A stretch of DNA of 58,503 nucleotides, taken from NCBI GenBank assembly GCA_024762925.1, contig JANTGM010000029.1:1-58503 (forward strand), read 5' to 3'. The notes below the pieces were generated by a model. The model was not told the DNA's origin. It saw nothing but the letters and a program-made list of their open reading frames with translations, and did no database searches. The position numbers and the translations under genes were made by a program. The stretch is from Kofleriaceae bacterium. GTDB taxonomy: Bacteria; Myxococcota_A; Polyangia; Haliangiales; Haliangiaceae. Shown here in pieces: positions 26,801-37,730 of the stretch (its first letter is position 1; each line of letters begins with the position of its first letter).

Positions 26801-27065
26801 CAAAGCGAGACACACTGCGCACCTGCTCCAGACGTGGCAGTCCACTCATGACCGTTTCCACTGGAAAGGTGATGAACTGTTCGACGTCAGCGGGCCCTAG
26901 CGAGGGAGCATTGGTAAGAACCTGCACCTGGACGTTGGTTACGTCGGGAACAGCATCGATGGGGAGCTCCTGCATGGCTTTGACGCCAATGGCACCAACA
27001 AGCAAGACCCCAAAGATGACCAGGAAGCGGTTTCGCACCGAGAATTCGACAATGCGTTCAATCAT
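23898..27065 (-). CDS. czcA: CzcA-type heavy-metal RND efflux pump (system 2)
   Basis: A 1055-residue pump, clearly a paralogue of system 1 but diverged. It starts MIERIVEFSVRNRFLVIFGVLL and carries DFGLIVDGSVVLVE in the fourth helix, the divalent-metal (HME1-like) motif. A periplasmic insertion with two cysteines (EPACEPGQPDTPECYS) near residue 155 is not present in system 1. It is last in czcCBA-2, nine bases after czcB-2. The gene reads to ...VASTLVKEEQE and looks complete. Confidence 0.92.
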   Translation of the reverse strand: MIERIVEFSVRNRFLVIFGVLLVGAIGVKAMQELPIDAVPDVTNVQVQVLTNAPSLGPADVEQFITFPVETVMSGLPRLEQVRSVSRFGLSAVTVVFEEGTDIYFARQLVQERLADAREAIPEGYGSPEMGPISSGLGEIYQFEVRGEPACEPGQPDTPECYSPMELREILDWFIAYQVRSVPGVVEVNSFGGELKTYEVAVYPDRLTAFDLGLDDVFDAIEKNNLSAGGGYIVHAGEQRLIRGDGLVKSLDDLEDVVVATRNESTPIHIGDIADVRLAPMIRQGAVTRDGRGEVVTGIVMMLMGENSREVSASVDDKIEEIASTLPPGITLDTFYDRTDLVDRTVRTVTTNLIEGGVLVIIVLFLLLGNLRGGLLVASSIPLSMLATFIAMNAFGVSGNLMSLGALDFGLIVDGSVVLVEHVVLVIALTRNRTEGESIEETVIRAGKEVARPVAFAVAIIMLVYVPIFTLQGIEGKMFQPMAMTVIFALFASLILALTFMPAMATIVFRRGVREKDTWLLRGVKRLYLPALDWAMGRRFVVVGIALVFLSGAAATVPFLGAEFIPRLDEGAIAMQSVRLPSVPLEESVRFTTRQEQALLSAFPDEIETVVSRTGRAEIATDPMGVEISDVFIMLHPRDLWTRAETKAELVTAMQNVLRVEVPGQNYLFSQPIELRTNELISGVRADVAIKIYGDDIDVLAELGEKIEKVVRSVPGAGDVESEQVSGLPFLRVQVNRPAISRYGVSASEVMNAVSSVAGHPVGEVFEGQRRFTLNVRLAESTRQSIESIHNVPIRTPSGTTIPLGELAELSFEDGPAQIGRENVQRRIAIMTNVRGRDLAGFVAEAKKRIAAEVELPSGYIVAWGGQFKNLREATERLMIAVPAALILIFLLLYMTYGSSRVALLIYVNVPFAAVGGVFALAARGMPLSISAGVGFIALFGIAVLNGVVLVSHIRDLQGKGVSLREASASGAKLRLRAVLMTALTDGIGFLPMAVATSAGAEVQRPLATVVIGGLATSTLLTLFVLPTIYAWLGPKTSTTSGAVVASTLVKEEQE

Positions 27066-27074
27066 GATCGCTCC

Positions 27075-28277
27075 CTAGTGCGCGTGACCTTCACCGAGTT
27101 CGCCTCGGAGAAGTTCGGATTTCAAGACAAAGGCACCCGCTGATACGTAGCGATCACCAACGGACAGGCCACTGAGTACTTGCACTCGTCCCTGATTGGG
27201 TTTCCCGACAGCGACGGGCACGGCGTGGTATGCGCCAACATCTTCCTCTGGGACGAAGACAACAAGTTTCTCCCCGACCTGCTGAAGTGCGTCTGCACGA
27301 ATGAATGGTGCATTGCTTGAATCGACGCTAGTCGCACTGATACCGAGTGAGCCGAAGAGCCCTGGGCGTAGGACGCCTTCTGGGTTATCGAGCACCATAC
27401 GGACCGCGAGAGTTCGAGTACGTTCGTCGAGGGCGGGCGCGACATAGTCGATGGTTCCTTGCCATGTCCGTCCTGGATACGCTTGTAGCGTAAGACTCGC
27501 TGTAGCGCCCCTACGAACCTGACCGGCGTTTTGTTGGTATACTCTGCCCACGGCCCATACCTTCTCGATGTCGGTCACCTCGAAGAGGGCCTGTGATGCA
27601 GTCACCACCTCCCCGATGCTGGCGTGGCGCTCGACGATCTGGCCGGAGATAGGACTGCGGATGGCGACCTCGCTGCCGCGCCCACCGCCATAGACCTCAA
27701 GGGCTCGGCTTGCGGCGCTGACCTCTGCCTTGGCTTTTGCCAGCTCAGCTTGCGCAGTCACGAGTTTCTTCTTGGCACCGATACCTTCCTTCTGAAGCTC
27801 CTCCTGTCTAGCGAAGTCTGCTTTCGCTGCCTGTAGATTCGCTCGGGCACGCTCCGCGTCTGCCCGGGCTTGACCGAGTTCAATGCTGCGAACACTGGCG
27901 AGAATCTGCCCGGTCTCTACCTTGTCGCCTATCGAGGCTTTAACGCTCGCAAGCTGACCTGAGACCACCGACGAGATATGGGCTACGCGATTTGGCTCAG
28001 CTTGAATCTCGGCGGGCACACGAATCCCGCCAACAGAGGGAGCAGCTTCAACCACCGCGACAACAACCCCCATGCGTTCGACGGCAGCCTTATCGATCTT
28101 GACGACACCTTCGACGTGTCCTTCGCCCCCATGCTCACCGTGCTCGCCGCCTTCACCTTCGTGCTCACCGTGCTCCTCATTCTTGTGCTCGCCGTGGCCA
28201 CCACCGGCGCTATCTTTCTGTCCACATCCGGTGAAGATCGTCATAAGTGCCAAGAGACATAATCGTTGCATTGTCAT
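27075..28277 (-). CDS. czcB: CzcB-type membrane fusion protein with His-rich N-terminus (system 2)
   Basis: A 400-residue lipoprotein-type adaptor (signal [12 protein letters not shown]). Residues about 25-58 are a repeated Gly/Glu/His stretch ([11 protein letters not shown] and similar), a typical zinc/nickel/cobalt buffer. Hairpin ([20 protein letters not shown]) and beta-barrel domains follow, and the C-terminus ends LGEGHAH. Its ATG overlaps the czcC-2 stop. Confidence 0.9.
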   Translation of the reverse strand: MTMQRLCLLALMTIFTGCGQKDSAGGGHGEHKNEEHGEHEGEGGEHGEHGGEGHVEGVVKIDKAAVERMGVVVAVVEAAPSVGGIRVPAEIQAEPNRVAHISSVVSGQLASVKASIGDKVETGQILASVRSIELGQARADAERARANLQAAKADFARQEELQKEGIGAKKKLVTAQAELAKAKAEVSAASRALEVYGGGRGSEVAIRSPISGQIVERHASIGEVVTASQALFEVTDIEKVWAVGRVYQQNAGQVRRGATASLTLQAYPGRTWQGTIDYVAPALDERTRTLAVRMVLDNPEGVLRPGLFGSLGISATSVDSSNAPFIRADALQQVGEKLVVFVPEEDVGAYHAVPVAVGKPNQGRVQVLSGLSVGDRYVSAGAFVLKSELLRGELGEGHAH

Positions 28278-29653
28278 TTTGACTCTCCCGTATCGTGGCG
28301 CTCTTCAGGCCAGACTTCGGCACCAACCACCAACTCAAGGGTGGCGGCGGCCTGGTAGTATTGTTGATAGGAGGAAAGGGCACTCCGCTGGATGTCCAGG
28401 AATCGCCGCTGTGCCACGGAGACATCCAGGATCTCGATTTCTCCCAGCTCGAATGCCCGCCGCAGCATTGTTAGATTCTTTTCAAAGGTCGGAAGGATCT
28501 GGCTCCCGTAAGCCGCGATGCGATCGGCGCCGACATCAACTTCGTTGGCCGCTCTGCGAACACGAGCTGCAAGCATCTGCTTTTGGCTTTGGTGGCGAGC
28601 TCGGGCAACACCAACCTCAGCCTTCGCCCGAGCTCGGCTGGCAACGTTCTTTCTCCACAGAGGAATGGGAAGCCCCACTCCAAAGAGCACGACGTTCGCT
28701 TCTGCGCCACCACCAAGGCCGCCCGCGGTATCGGACTCTCGTGTGTACTGAACACCGATCTGGGGTTTCGGCCAAGCCTCACGAGCCGCGAGATGGCTTT
28801 GTGCCTCTGCCGCTCGAGTCGCAGCAGCGTTTGTATGCAGCCGTGGGTTCTTCTCCTCCGCCAAGGCAACCAGCTTCCCGATTTCGGGAGCCTTCTTTGG
28901 CGCGTCCAGATTTCCGGCTGGCTCAGGCAGGTGAGCAGACGGCCAGCCAGTGACTTCTGCCAGTGAAATTCGAACCGTTCGATAGTCCCCATCAGCGGCT
29001 ACTTTCGCCTGCCGTGCCTGAGCGAGCTCTCCTTGTGCAACGCGAACACCGAGAGGCGAGATATCCCCAGCCTTCAGACGTCGCTCTGCAATGGAGACCA
29101 AGGACTCGGAAAATTTCAGTAGCTCTCCCGCCGCCACCGCACGATCTCGAGCAACCAAAGCCTGATGGAAGAGCGCGTGGACTCGTTGGTGTACGAGCCA
29201 TCGAATCTCCGCGAGTTCCATTTGCTTCACGTCTCGAAAACGCTCGGCCGCTTCAATACGTAGCCCGCGAGCACCACTAATCTCAAGCTTTTGCTGCAGC
29301 CCCAGTGAGACATCCAGGCCGGTGCCATCACTGCCGATTCGTGGACCGATTGAAAACTGGACGGATGGGTCCGCGGGGAGCAGTGGCTTGGCACCGCGGA
29401 GCTGAGCATCCCCGCGCCCGAGTTCGGCCCTTGAGACCGTTAGCAGCGGCGAATTCTTGTCCGCATAGGCGAGCATCCCGTGCAAGGAGACTTTCCCTGT
29501 CTGGGAAGGATCCGGAATGGGCTCCGGGGGTGCATCAATATGCTCAGTGGATAGTTGTGTAGGCGTTTCAATGCTGTAGCGCGGAGGGGCAACACTGCAC
29601 CCAGCCGCCAGCGTCAGGGCGATTGCCCCGATACACGGTCGTCGAAAACTCAT
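28274..29653 (-). CDS. czcC: CzcC-type outer membrane efflux lipoprotein (system 2)
   Basis: About 459 residues with a lipoprotein signal ([14 protein letters not shown]) and two OEP repeats with the usual coiled-coil regions ([12 protein letters not shown]..., [30 protein letters not shown]). I start at ATG 29653 ([10 protein letters not shown]); an upstream start at 29707 would put 18 charged residues before the signal. First gene of czcCBA-2. Confidence 0.88.
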   Translation of the reverse strand: MSFRRPCIGAIALTLAAGCSVAPPRYSIETPTQLSTEHIDAPPEPIPDPSQTGKVSLHGMLAYADKNSPLLTVSRAELGRGDAQLRGAKPLLPADPSVQFSIGPRIGSDGTGLDVSLGLQQKLEISGARGLRIEAAERFRDVKQMELAEIRWLVHQRVHALFHQALVARDRAVAAGELLKFSESLVSIAERRLKAGDISPLGVRVAQGELAQARQAKVAADGDYRTVRISLAEVTGWPSAHLPEPAGNLDAPKKAPEIGKLVALAEEKNPRLHTNAAATRAAEAQSHLAAREAWPKPQIGVQYTRESDTAGGLGGGAEANVVLFGVGLPIPLWRKNVASRARAKAEVGVARARHQSQKQMLAARVRRAANEVDVGADRIAAYGSQILPTFEKNLTMLRRAFELGEIEILDVSVAQRRFLDIQRSALSSYQQYYQAAATLELVVGAEVWPEERHDTGESK

Positions 29654-29764
29654 AGCTCTGCCTCCCAATCGTGGGGGTCTGTTCAATTCACAGGCAGATG
29701 CAGCCAATGCTCGGGCAAAAGAATGACCCGCGCAAAGGACGCACCTATCCCAATGTCAGCCGAG

Positions 29765-30145
29765 CTATGCGATTGGTGGGCGGAAAAGTTCGCTAGTGGC
29801 GCCGTCGCTTGCGCCCTCAGTCAGAGTAAAGCTGCTTGCCTTTTGGGCGAGGATTGCCAGCCCTTTCGGTTTCGTTTGTAGCGCGATCACGAAGGCTGTC
29901 GGTGCGTGACAGAAACATGTATGGCAATCGCCATCCTCACCGGGCAGTTCGCCGTGCTCTGCGTGCCGTTCCTCATCGGAACCATGCAAATCGCCCGCTT
30001 CGACGTAGTGGATAGCCACCTCGGCCAATTCGCACAGTCCAGGCGTAAAGGCGTAGACCAGCATGACCGCAACGAATGGAAGGATCCTTCGCACCTCACG
30101 CAAGCGTAGCAGCCGTTGGAGGCGGGCATCAACGCCAAACTCCAT
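29765..30145 (-). CDS. Small exported His/Cys-rich protein by the metal pump, 5' end altered by an IS
   Basis: About 126 residues with a hydrophobic segment (RRILPFVAVMLVYAFTPGLCELAEVAIHYV), an acidic His-rich part (DLHGSDEERHAEHGELPGEDGDCHTCFCHAP) and a neutral C-terminus. It holds the same position relative to czcCBA-2 as the small Cys-rich gene has to system 1. The frame is open upstream into a chimeric IS3 remnant, so the ATG at 30145 may not be the original start; no good RBS is seen. Likely periplasmic metal binding or signalling. Confidence 0.55.
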   Translation of the reverse strand: MEFGVDARLQRLLRLREVRRILPFVAVMLVYAFTPGLCELAEVAIHYVEAGDLHGSDEERHAEHGELPGEDGDCHTCFCHAPTAFVIALQTKPKGLAILAQKASSFTLTEGASDGATSELFRPPIA

Positions 30146-30161
30146 AAAAGGAAATGCAGCG

Positions 30162-30649
<488 letters not shown>

Positions 30650-30734
30650 TTGTGAGATGGACCGCTACTTGGCAACCATATCTTGCCTAACCGGCCCATC
30701 TCCAATGCGTACGAGCGTGTACGCCCACTTCGAC

Positions 30735-33700
30735 CTAACCCTCCTCGGAACTCAAACGCCGCTTGAGACGCACTTCTTCAACCCACGCATAGAGCACCGG
30801 GACCGTAAACAGCGTAAGCAAGATCGTCCCCATGCCTCCGATACTCGGGAGCGCCATCGGAACCATCACGTCTGCCCCGCGCCCCTGTGAACTCACCACA
30901 GGTAAGAGTGCCAGTGCCGTGGTTGCCGTTGTCATTAGGCAGGGGCGAACACGCCTCTTTCCGGCCTCCATCGCTCGCTCGTAGACTTCGTCGACAGAGC
31001 TCGGTGGTTTGGCCCGAAACCGCTGAGAGAGATACGTTGCCATCACAACCCCCGCGTCGGTGGCGATTCCCAAGAGCGCAATGAAACCGATCCAGACCGC
31101 CACGGATAGGTTGATCGTGCCGACCTGAAAGAGGTCGCGCATGGCGACGCCAAAAACACGAAAATCCAAGAACCAAGGTCTGCCGTAGAGCCAAATCAGC
31201 GCAAAACCACCAGCGACGCAAAGTGCCACTCCCGAGAATATGATCAAGGCTGTGCTGATCCGGCGAAACTGCATATAGAGGATCAAGAATACGATTGCCA
31301 TCGCCAGTGGAACGAGGATGCGAAGCTTGTCCTCAGAACGTTTCTGATTTTCATAGGCACCCGCAAATTCATATTGCACTCCCGCAGGCACCTCGAGTGC
31401 GCCATCTTCGATCAACTTCTTTAGATACTCATCAGCCTGTTCCACCACACTCACTTCGGCAGCAGATGGCACTTTGTCGAACAGAACGTAGCTCGTGAGG
31501 AATGTGTCTTCGGATTTGATGACTTGAGGTCCCTTGCTGTAGCGAATCTCAGCCAACTGTTCCAAGGGGATTTGTTCCCCTCCTGGGGTAGGAACGAATA
31601 TACGACCAATCGCGTCGACGCTATCGCGTTCTTCTCGCATGTAGCGCACCCGAACGGGATAGCGTTCCCGCCCTTCCACCGTTCGTGTGAGCATTCGTCC
31701 ACCTAAAGCAATCTGGATGACATTCTGCACCTTGCGGATGGACAGCCCGTACCTTCCGATCGCCTCGCGATCGATATCAATCTCGAGATAAGGCTTTCCA
31801 ACGACTCGATCGGCAAAGACAGTCTCGGGTCGAATCGTTGGCACCTTCTTGAGATGCTCTTCGAGAAGCAGGCCAAAGGCCTCGATCGTCTCTAAATCAG
31901 GCCCCTTTACTTTGATGCCCATGGGGGCTCGCATGCCGCTCTGCAACATGACGATTCGGGTATTGATCGGCATGAGCATGGGAGCACTCGTGAGACCTGG
32001 CGCCTGTGCTGCCTTCGTGATTTCATTCCAGATGTCGTCGGGAGTTCGTATGTGGTCACGCCACTGACGAACACGGTTTCCCTCATCGTCGACTCCGTAT
32101 TCGGCCTTGTAGTTGACGATTGTCTCGAACATCGACACAGGAGCCGGATCGAGCGGCGTTTCGGCGCGCCCAAGTTTTCCGACGGCTCGATCGACCTCGG
32201 GGATTGCCGCAATCGCCTTATCCATTTCCTTGAGCATTTCCAGCGATTGCCCAACCGAGGCGTGAGGCATCGTTGTCGGCATGTACAGAAATGCCCCCTC
32301 GTCAAACGGAGGCATAAACTCACTTCCGAAACCGGGTAGCGCGTGGGCAACACGCGATACTGGCTTCGAAGTCTTTACATCCTGCGGAAGGAATCCAAAA
32401 ACACTGTCGAACCCTAGCCACGTTGTGAAGCCAAAGAGCACTACGGCGACAGGTATCAAGAGAGCCTTGACCTTATGGTGAAGCGCCCAACGCAGGATTG
32501 GTTCATAGACGCGCTCAAAGAGCATGAAGAGTCCTAAAAGGCCCATGACTGTGAGGACCACAAATACCAGGTTGACCAGTCCACTTCTCTCCACACCCAA
32601 GGGCATCCAATCGGCAGTCAACAGGACACTCACGGTCACGATGGCAATCGTGTTTTCGGTCCAACTGACATACGGTTTGAAGCGCTCCGGCAAGACGTCT
32701 TGCACAATTCGAAAGAGTCCGAGCATCACGACGAGCAGCCCGCCAACCAGGGTCCATTTCAGCAGAATAACTCCGAGAGCTATCAGGACCGAGTCACGCC
32801 ATCGTCGCGTCACCACATCAACGAGCTGAGAAAAGCTGCTCACCTCCTCGTTTTCATCGCGCGTAATCAAGAGGTGGGCTAGTGCTGGAAGCACCACCAT
32901 GGAAATCAGCAGCGCAGCGACCATGGCGAATGATTTGGTGAATGCCAGTGGCGTAAACAACTTGCCTTCTGCGGCAGTCAACGCGAACACCGGCAGGAAG
33001 CTGACAACAGTCGTCAAAACGCTCGTGAGCACGGCTGGTGCGACTTCAGCCGCTGCATGGGCGACGATTTGAGCCCTATCATCCCCAGGCCTCGAGAGAC
33101 GCAGATGGTCCACGATATTTTCGGTGAACACGATGCTCATGTCCACCATCGTCCCGATGGCGATGGCGATTCCTGCAAGCGCCATGATGTTGGCGTCAAC
33201 GTGGGTCCATTTCATGACAATGAACGCGCCGAGCACAGCCAGCGGAAGAACCGACGAAATCAGAATGGAGCTACGAAGATTTCGCAGCATCACCAGCACA
33301 ACGATAATGGTGACCAGGATCTGCTGAATCAGCGCTGTCGACAGCGTATCCAACGTCTCGTCGATGAGCGCACTCCGGTCGTAGAATGGTCGGATTGAAA
33401 CCTGCGAAACAGTTCCGTCTTCCAACGTTTTCTTTGGAAGCCCTGGTGCGATTTGCGCGATCTTCTTCTTCAGGTTCTGGATCACCTCCATCGGGTTGGC
33501 CCCATAGCGAGCGACCACGACGCCGCCAACCGCTTCGGCACCAGCGTCGTCAAGAGCTCCGCGGCGTTGTGCCGGCCCTTTGCTCACTCGCGCCACGTCG
33601 CTGATACGTATCGGCGTATGCCCTCTGGTCACGATGACCGTCTCTTCAAGGTCTCGTGGATCCTCGATGAAGCCCAGACTTCGAATGAGATACTCAGCTC

Positions 33701-34478
33701 GATTGATCTCGAGAGTTCGGGCGCCAACATCGAGGTTTGACTCGGCTACAGCACGAGCTACTTGTGCGAGGCTAATCTCGTAGGCCAATAGCGACTCTGG
33801 ATCGACGTCTACCTGATACTCCTGAACAAAGCCGCCAACGGAAGCAACATCCGAAACTCCGCTAACAGCTTGCAGTGCGTAGCGTACGGTCCAATCCTGA
33901 ACCGATCGGAGCTCATGCAAATCCCATCCCCCGACCAACTTCCCATCGGCATCATGGCCTTCGAGCGTATACCAATAGACTTGCCCGAGTGCCGTGGCAT
34001 CCGGCCCCAACGAGGGCGACACTCCCTCCGGTATCGTGCCGGGCGGCAGCGATGAGAGTTTTTCCAACACGCGAGAGCGCGACCAATAGAACTCCACATC
34101 CTCCTCGAAGATCACAAGGATGCTCGAAAAGCCCAGCATCGACGAACTTCGCACGGTGCGAACGCCGGGGATTCCCAGAAGTGAAGTTGTCAGCGGGTAG
34201 GTGAGCTGATCTTCGATGTCTCTAGGCGAACGGCCGGGCCACTTCGTGAAGACGATTTGCTGATTCTCACCGATATCGGGGATGGCATCGACCGGCACTC
34301 GGTCGCGAGGAAGGTTCCCCAGGTCCCATCCAAATGGAGAGTAGGAAAGCCCAGCGCCAACCAACAGCGCAACAAGAACGAAGACGACGAGCTTGTTGTT
34401 GATGAAGAAGCCCAGGAAGTTCTCCCATCCGGGGGAAACGACCTTGACCTCACCAGGCTTGTCTTCCTCTTCGCTCAA
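30735..34478 (-). CDS. cusA: CusA-type heavy-metal RND efflux pump (system 3)
   Basis: A 1247-residue pump, longer than the usual ~1050, with an extra region between membrane segments (about residues 560-700, including VLPERFKPYVSWTENTIAIVTVSVLL) that adds spans. The fourth helix reads GIAIAIGTMVDMSIVFTEN, the CusA/SilA (monovalent Cu/Ag) type, and 'PLDPAPVSMFETIVNYK' and 'PMGIKVKGPDLETIE' are typical CusA signatures. ATG overlaps the cusB stop. Probable substrate Cu(I)/Ag(I). Confidence 0.9.
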   Translation of the reverse strand: MSEEEDKPGEVKVVSPGWENFLGFFINNKLVVFVLVALLVGAGLSYSPFGWDLGNLPRDRVPVDAIPDIGENQQIVFTKWPGRSPRDIEDQLTYPLTTSLLGIPGVRTVRSSSMLGFSSILVIFEEDVEFYWSRSRVLEKLSSLPPGTIPEGVSPSLGPDATALGQVYWYTLEGHDADGKLVGGWDLHELRSVQDWTVRYALQAVSGVSDVASVGGFVQEYQVDVDPESLLAYEISLAQVARAVAESNLDVGARTLEINRAEYLIRSLGFIEDPRDLEETVIVTRGHTPIRISDVARVSKGPAQRRGALDDAGAEAVGGVVVARYGANPMEVIQNLKKKIAQIAPGLPKKTLEDGTVSQVSIRPFYDRSALIDETLDTLSTALIQQILVTIIVVLVMLRNLRSSILISSVLPLAVLGAFIVMKWTHVDANIMALAGIAIAIGTMVDMSIVFTENIVDHLRLSRPGDDRAQIVAHAAAEVAPAVLTSVLTTVVSFLPVFALTAAEGKLFTPLAFTKSFAMVAALLISMVVLPALAHLLITRDENEEVSSFSQLVDVVTRRWRDSVLIALGVILLKWTLVGGLLVVMLGLFRIVQDVLPERFKPYVSWTENTIAIVTVSVLLTADWMPLGVERSGLVNLVFVVLTVMGLLGLFMLFERVYEPILRWALHHKVKALLIPVAVVLFGFTTWLGFDSVFGFLPQDVKTSKPVSRVAHALPGFGSEFMPPFDEGAFLYMPTTMPHASVGQSLEMLKEMDKAIAAIPEVDRAVGKLGRAETPLDPAPVSMFETIVNYKAEYGVDDEGNRVRQWRDHIRTPDDIWNEITKAAQAPGLTSAPMLMPINTRIVMLQSGMRAPMGIKVKGPDLETIEAFGLLLEEHLKKVPTIRPETVFADRVVGKPYLEIDIDREAIGRYGLSIRKVQNVIQIALGGRMLTRTVEGRERYPVRVRYMREERDSVDAIGRIFVPTPGGEQIPLEQLAEIRYSKGPQVIKSEDTFLTSYVLFDKVPSAAEVSVVEQADEYLKKLIEDGALEVPAGVQYEFAGAYENQKRSEDKLRILVPLAMAIVFLILYMQFRRISTALIIFSGVALCVAGGFALIWLYGRPWFLDFRVFGVAMRDLFQVGTINLSVAVWIGFIALLGIATDAGVVMATYLSQRFRAKPPSSVDEVYERAMEAGKRRVRPCLMTTATTALALLPVVSSQGRGADVMVPMALPSIGGMGTILLTLFTVPVLYAWVEEVRLKRRLSSEEG

Positions 34479-36352
34479 TGGTTGTGCCCTCCAGCAGGCG
34501 CGGGGCGCGGAGCCGCTGGCTTCTCATCGCTTTCGGGCAAATAGGTCCCATGTTCTACAGAGCCGTTGATGTCTCCGCAGCTATGCATCGACGCTCCGAA
34601 GTACGGATTCTCGATTTCGCTCGCCCTCTGAACCCACTCGGCCCCTTGCCCGTCGAGAGCCATCGGGCAAAACGCCAATCGCACAGTCTCTTTTGATGGA
34701 TTTCCAAAGACGCGCAAGATGGTGGCAACTTGCTGAGATAGAACTTGAAATGGAACCCGTGCCTCATCGAGAGATGACGTGCCAGCGAGGTGTTTGCCAT
34801 GCCCGACGAGTTGCCTTTGAATTGGCATCCACGCATCGCGAAAGTCGGCTGGTTTCGTCGCATCAACGGATTGCGCTGCGCTTATGAGCCGTTCCGAGGA
34901 AGCTTTGGCAGCCTCCAAGTCATCCGCAGCGAGCGCCTCGTGCAGGGCTAAATAGCTTGTGACGACGAGAGCTAGTTTGGACTTCGCATCATCCGAGACC
35001 TCGACAATTTGGTCAAAGGCTCCAACAGTGCTGTCGTCTGTGGCTGACATCATCGAGAGTCCGCCGCGAATTTGAAGATCCGCATCCAGCGTGAAAGCGC
35101 CGTGGGTGACGACTCTCTCGCCCTCCTCCAGGCCCGCAATAACTGGATAGATCGCCCCCATCTTGGGACCCAGCTTCACAAGTCGCGCATCGTAGGTAGG
35201 ACTCTCAGCGCCGGGAACCTCGACATAGACCACGGAGCGACGTCCTGTGAACAGCGGCGCACTTTCGGGAATCACCAGCGCACTTGCCTCTTCATCGCCG
35301 TTGCCGCTACTCACGACCGCCTCAGCAAACATATTGGGCCGCAGCTGCCCTTCGGGGTTCTTCACTTCGATGCGGACCCTGGTTGTACGTGTGCGTTGGT
35401 TGAGCACCGGATCGACAAAGGTAACTCGACCACTAAAGCTACTGTTGGGCAATGCCTCCACCCGTAGGGAGACCTCCTGCCCGATACTAAGCAGAGGCAA
35501 GTCACTCTCGTAGGCGTCCAACTGTACCCACAAACTCGAGAGGTCGGCGATTTGGAATAGCCCCGTCCCGGTCTTCACATAGCTGCCCTCCGTTGCGAGC
35601 CGCTCGAGGACCGTTCCGGAAAACGGCGAACGAATTCGGACCTGCTCCGACGGCCTCTTGGCGTTTTCCATGGTTGCAATTTCCGCTGCCGGCACGCCAA
35701 GGAGCCGAAGGCGGTCCCTCGATGCATTCAGTGCTAGCTCCGCGCCAAGCCGAGCGTTCTCGGTTGCCCCTTTGAGCTTCATCACCTGCTGCTTGGCGAC
35801 CAGGAGATCTTGGTGAGCTCCAAACACTTCGGGGCTGTACAAGGTAGCGATCACCTGCCCCCGTCTCACTCGCTGGCCAGTCGTGCGAATGTGAAGCCGG
35901 TCGATGCGGCCGCCAATCCAGGATGTCACGGTCCGAAGGCGCGTCTCGTCATAGTCAACCCGCCCCAAGAGCCTCCGCTCAACGGCGCCCGAGTGCAGTC
36001 GCTTCACCGGTGTCGTCTGAATTCTGGCGCGAATCTTGGCGTTTTCCGATAGAGCAATGCGTTCGGGCCCGGTGTCGCCAGAACCAGATTCGTTTTCTAC
36101 TGGAATGAGGTCCATCCCGCAGATGGGGCAAGAGCCCGGCTCACTTGCCCGGATTTGTGGATGCATAGAACAGGTCCACACGTCTGCGGCTTCGGTGGCG
36201 GCGGACGCAGCGTTGGCGGAGTTCTCGCGATCACCGGAGTTGTCATCACCGCCAAACAGCAGCGCCCCCAATCCGAATGCGATGGCGAGTGCGAAGGCGA
36301 TCGCAGCGCGCTTAACAACGCGGCTCTCTAGAAACTGACGACTATCGGTCAT
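34475..36352 (-). CDS. cusB: CusB-type membrane fusion protein with metal-binding ends
   Basis: A 625-residue adaptor. After an N-terminal membrane segment there is a heavy-metal-binding domain (WTCSMHPQIRASEPGSCPIC, then GMDLIP) near residue 58. Lipoyl, hairpin and barrel domains follow. From about residue 455 a DUF3347-type helical domain with the end motif CPMALDGQGAEWVQ...NPYFGASMHSCG is fused; this motif also occurs in the lipoprotein at 42.6 kb. It ends in APAGGHNH. It overlaps cusC by 11 nt and cusA by 4 nt. Confidence 0.9.
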   Translation of the reverse strand: MTDSRQFLESRVVKRAAIAFALAIAFGLGALLFGGDDNSGDRENSANAASAATEAADVWTCSMHPQIRASEPGSCPICGMDLIPVENESGSGDTGPERIALSENAKIRARIQTTPVKRLHSGAVERRLLGRVDYDETRLRTVTSWIGGRIDRLHIRTTGQRVRRGQVIATLYSPEVFGAHQDLLVAKQQVMKLKGATENARLGAELALNASRDRLRLLGVPAAEIATMENAKRPSEQVRIRSPFSGTVLERLATEGSYVKTGTGLFQIADLSSLWVQLDAYESDLPLLSIGQEVSLRVEALPNSSFSGRVTFVDPVLNQRTRTTRVRIEVKNPEGQLRPNMFAEAVVSSGNGDEEASALVIPESAPLFTGRRSVVYVEVPGAESPTYDARLVKLGPKMGAIYPVIAGLEEGERVVTHGAFTLDADLQIRGGLSMMSATDDSTVGAFDQIVEVSDDAKSKLALVVTSYLALHEALAADDLEAAKASSERLISAAQSVDATKPADFRDAWMPIQRQLVGHGKHLAGTSSLDEARVPFQVLSQQVATILRVFGNPSKETVRLAFCPMALDGQGAEWVQRASEIENPYFGASMHSCGDINGSVEHGTYLPESDEKPAAPRPAPAGGHNH

Positions 36353-37730
36353 GACTCTCTCCCTTAGATTCGAGCCCAGTGCCCGTTACGAATTCTAGAT
36401 TTGCCCAAAACCTGGCGTGGTCGGCGCGTGCCTTAGCGTGCTCAATTTGAAGGTCGATCAGATCGCGTTGCGCGAGAATCACAGCCGCCACGGTGGAGTG
36501 CCCCGTCTGGTAGCCACCCAGCACCGCTTGATAGGTCGCCTCAGCCTGTGGCAACAGGGTCCGCTCATAGAGTTCGATGCGACGCTGGGCATCCCTCACG
36601 TTCGAGAGGGCCTCTCCAAGCATGCCTTCCGCACGCCGAAGTGTCGCCTCGGCCATCGCTTCGTGTGCCCTGCCCTTCGCCCGCGCTTCCGAAATTGCAT
36701 CCGAGTAGGTCCCGGACCAAAGCGGCACGGATAGCCCCGCCGATACCACGAGGGCATCTTTGCCATCGTCTTCGATGCCCGCCATCCCGCTCTCCCCTGT
36801 TCCAATCAGGTTCACGCCAACCTTGAATCGAGGATATCGCTCCGCTCGCTGCGCCCTAGCGCGGTGCTCTTCACTCGCTGCGAGATGCGCGAACTTCTCT
36901 ATCATCGGGTGCTCTGCGAGATGTCCGGCCAACACCTCTTCCGAGGCGAGTGGCAACCCATGCGTAGGGGGCTCCAATGCTGGAAGAGTTTCGGGGCCAC
37001 GCGGCGCACCAATCGCCGCACGCAGCTTTGCGGAGGCACGCTTTGCAGCCTCATGGTGAAGTCCCCGATGATCGTGGTGTCGAGCGATATTGAGCTCGAC
37101 GAGGTTGAGATCCGCCAACGTCGCGTTGCCTGTCTGAAGACGCCCACGAACGGCTCCCGCCAGTGACTCTAGGACCGCATCATGTTCACCTTTGAGACGG
37201 TGCTCTTCGTCAATGAGCCATAGAGTCCAGTACACCTCGGCAACATTTCTGCGGATCTCCAAGATATTGGCATCGACGAGGAGGGCTGCAGCGTTTGCTC
37301 GCTCTCGGGCCGCATCCTCCCCCGCGCTGAGTTTCGTCGGCCATGGAAACATCTGCGAAACACCGAGTTTGTAACGCTGTGGACCAACTTTCGTTTCTAC
37401 ACTGCGGAGGAAGTAGCCAAAGGAAATATTCGGTTCGGGGAGTTTTCCCGCACGGCTGATGCTAAATCGAGCAGCTCGCCAACGCTCGAATGCCGCCCTG
37501 GTGTCGGGGCTCTTCGCGAGAGCATAGGCGAGGTACTCAGCGAGAGTGCCAGAGAGTTCGGAGAGCTCACGGGGCTCCTCGGTAGAAGTCCTCTCCGAAA
37601 CATCATCTCGTGAGACAGCCCACTTCGGCTCGCCCCCCATCGACGACGGAACACTCGTTCCACCGCAAGCCGAAAGCAGCCCGAAGAGCGCCGCCATGCA
37701 GACCTTGGTCAATACTCCATGCATCATCAT
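36342..37730 (-). CDS. cusC: CusC-type outer membrane efflux lipoprotein (system 3)
   Basis: About 462 residues, lipoprotein signal MAALFGLLSACGG, OEP repeats (LAYALAKSPDTRAAFERWRAARFSIS and the second half). I start at ATG 37730 (MMMHGVLTK), whose ATGA overlaps the stop of the upstream Reeler-like gene; an upstream start at 37823 lies in that gene. Part of the long operon with the upstream genes. Confidence 0.88.
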   Translation of the reverse strand: MMMHGVLTKVCMAALFGLLSACGGTSVPSSMGGEPKWAVSRDDVSERTSTEEPRELSELSGTLAEYLAYALAKSPDTRAAFERWRAARFSISRAGKLPEPNISFGYFLRSVETKVGPQRYKLGVSQMFPWPTKLSAGEDAARERANAAALLVDANILEIRRNVAEVYWTLWLIDEEHRLKGEHDAVLESLAGAVRGRLQTGNATLADLNLVELNIARHHDHRGLHHEAAKRASAKLRAAIGAPRGPETLPALEPPTHGLPLASEEVLAGHLAEHPMIEKFAHLAASEEHRARAQRAERYPRFKVGVNLIGTGESGMAGIEDDGKDALVVSAGLSVPLWSGTYSDAISEARAKGRAHEAMAEATLRRAEGMLGEALSNVRDAQRRIELYERTLLPQAEATYQAVLGGYQTGHSTVAAVILAQRDLIDLQIEHAKARADHARFWANLEFVTGTGLESKGESHDR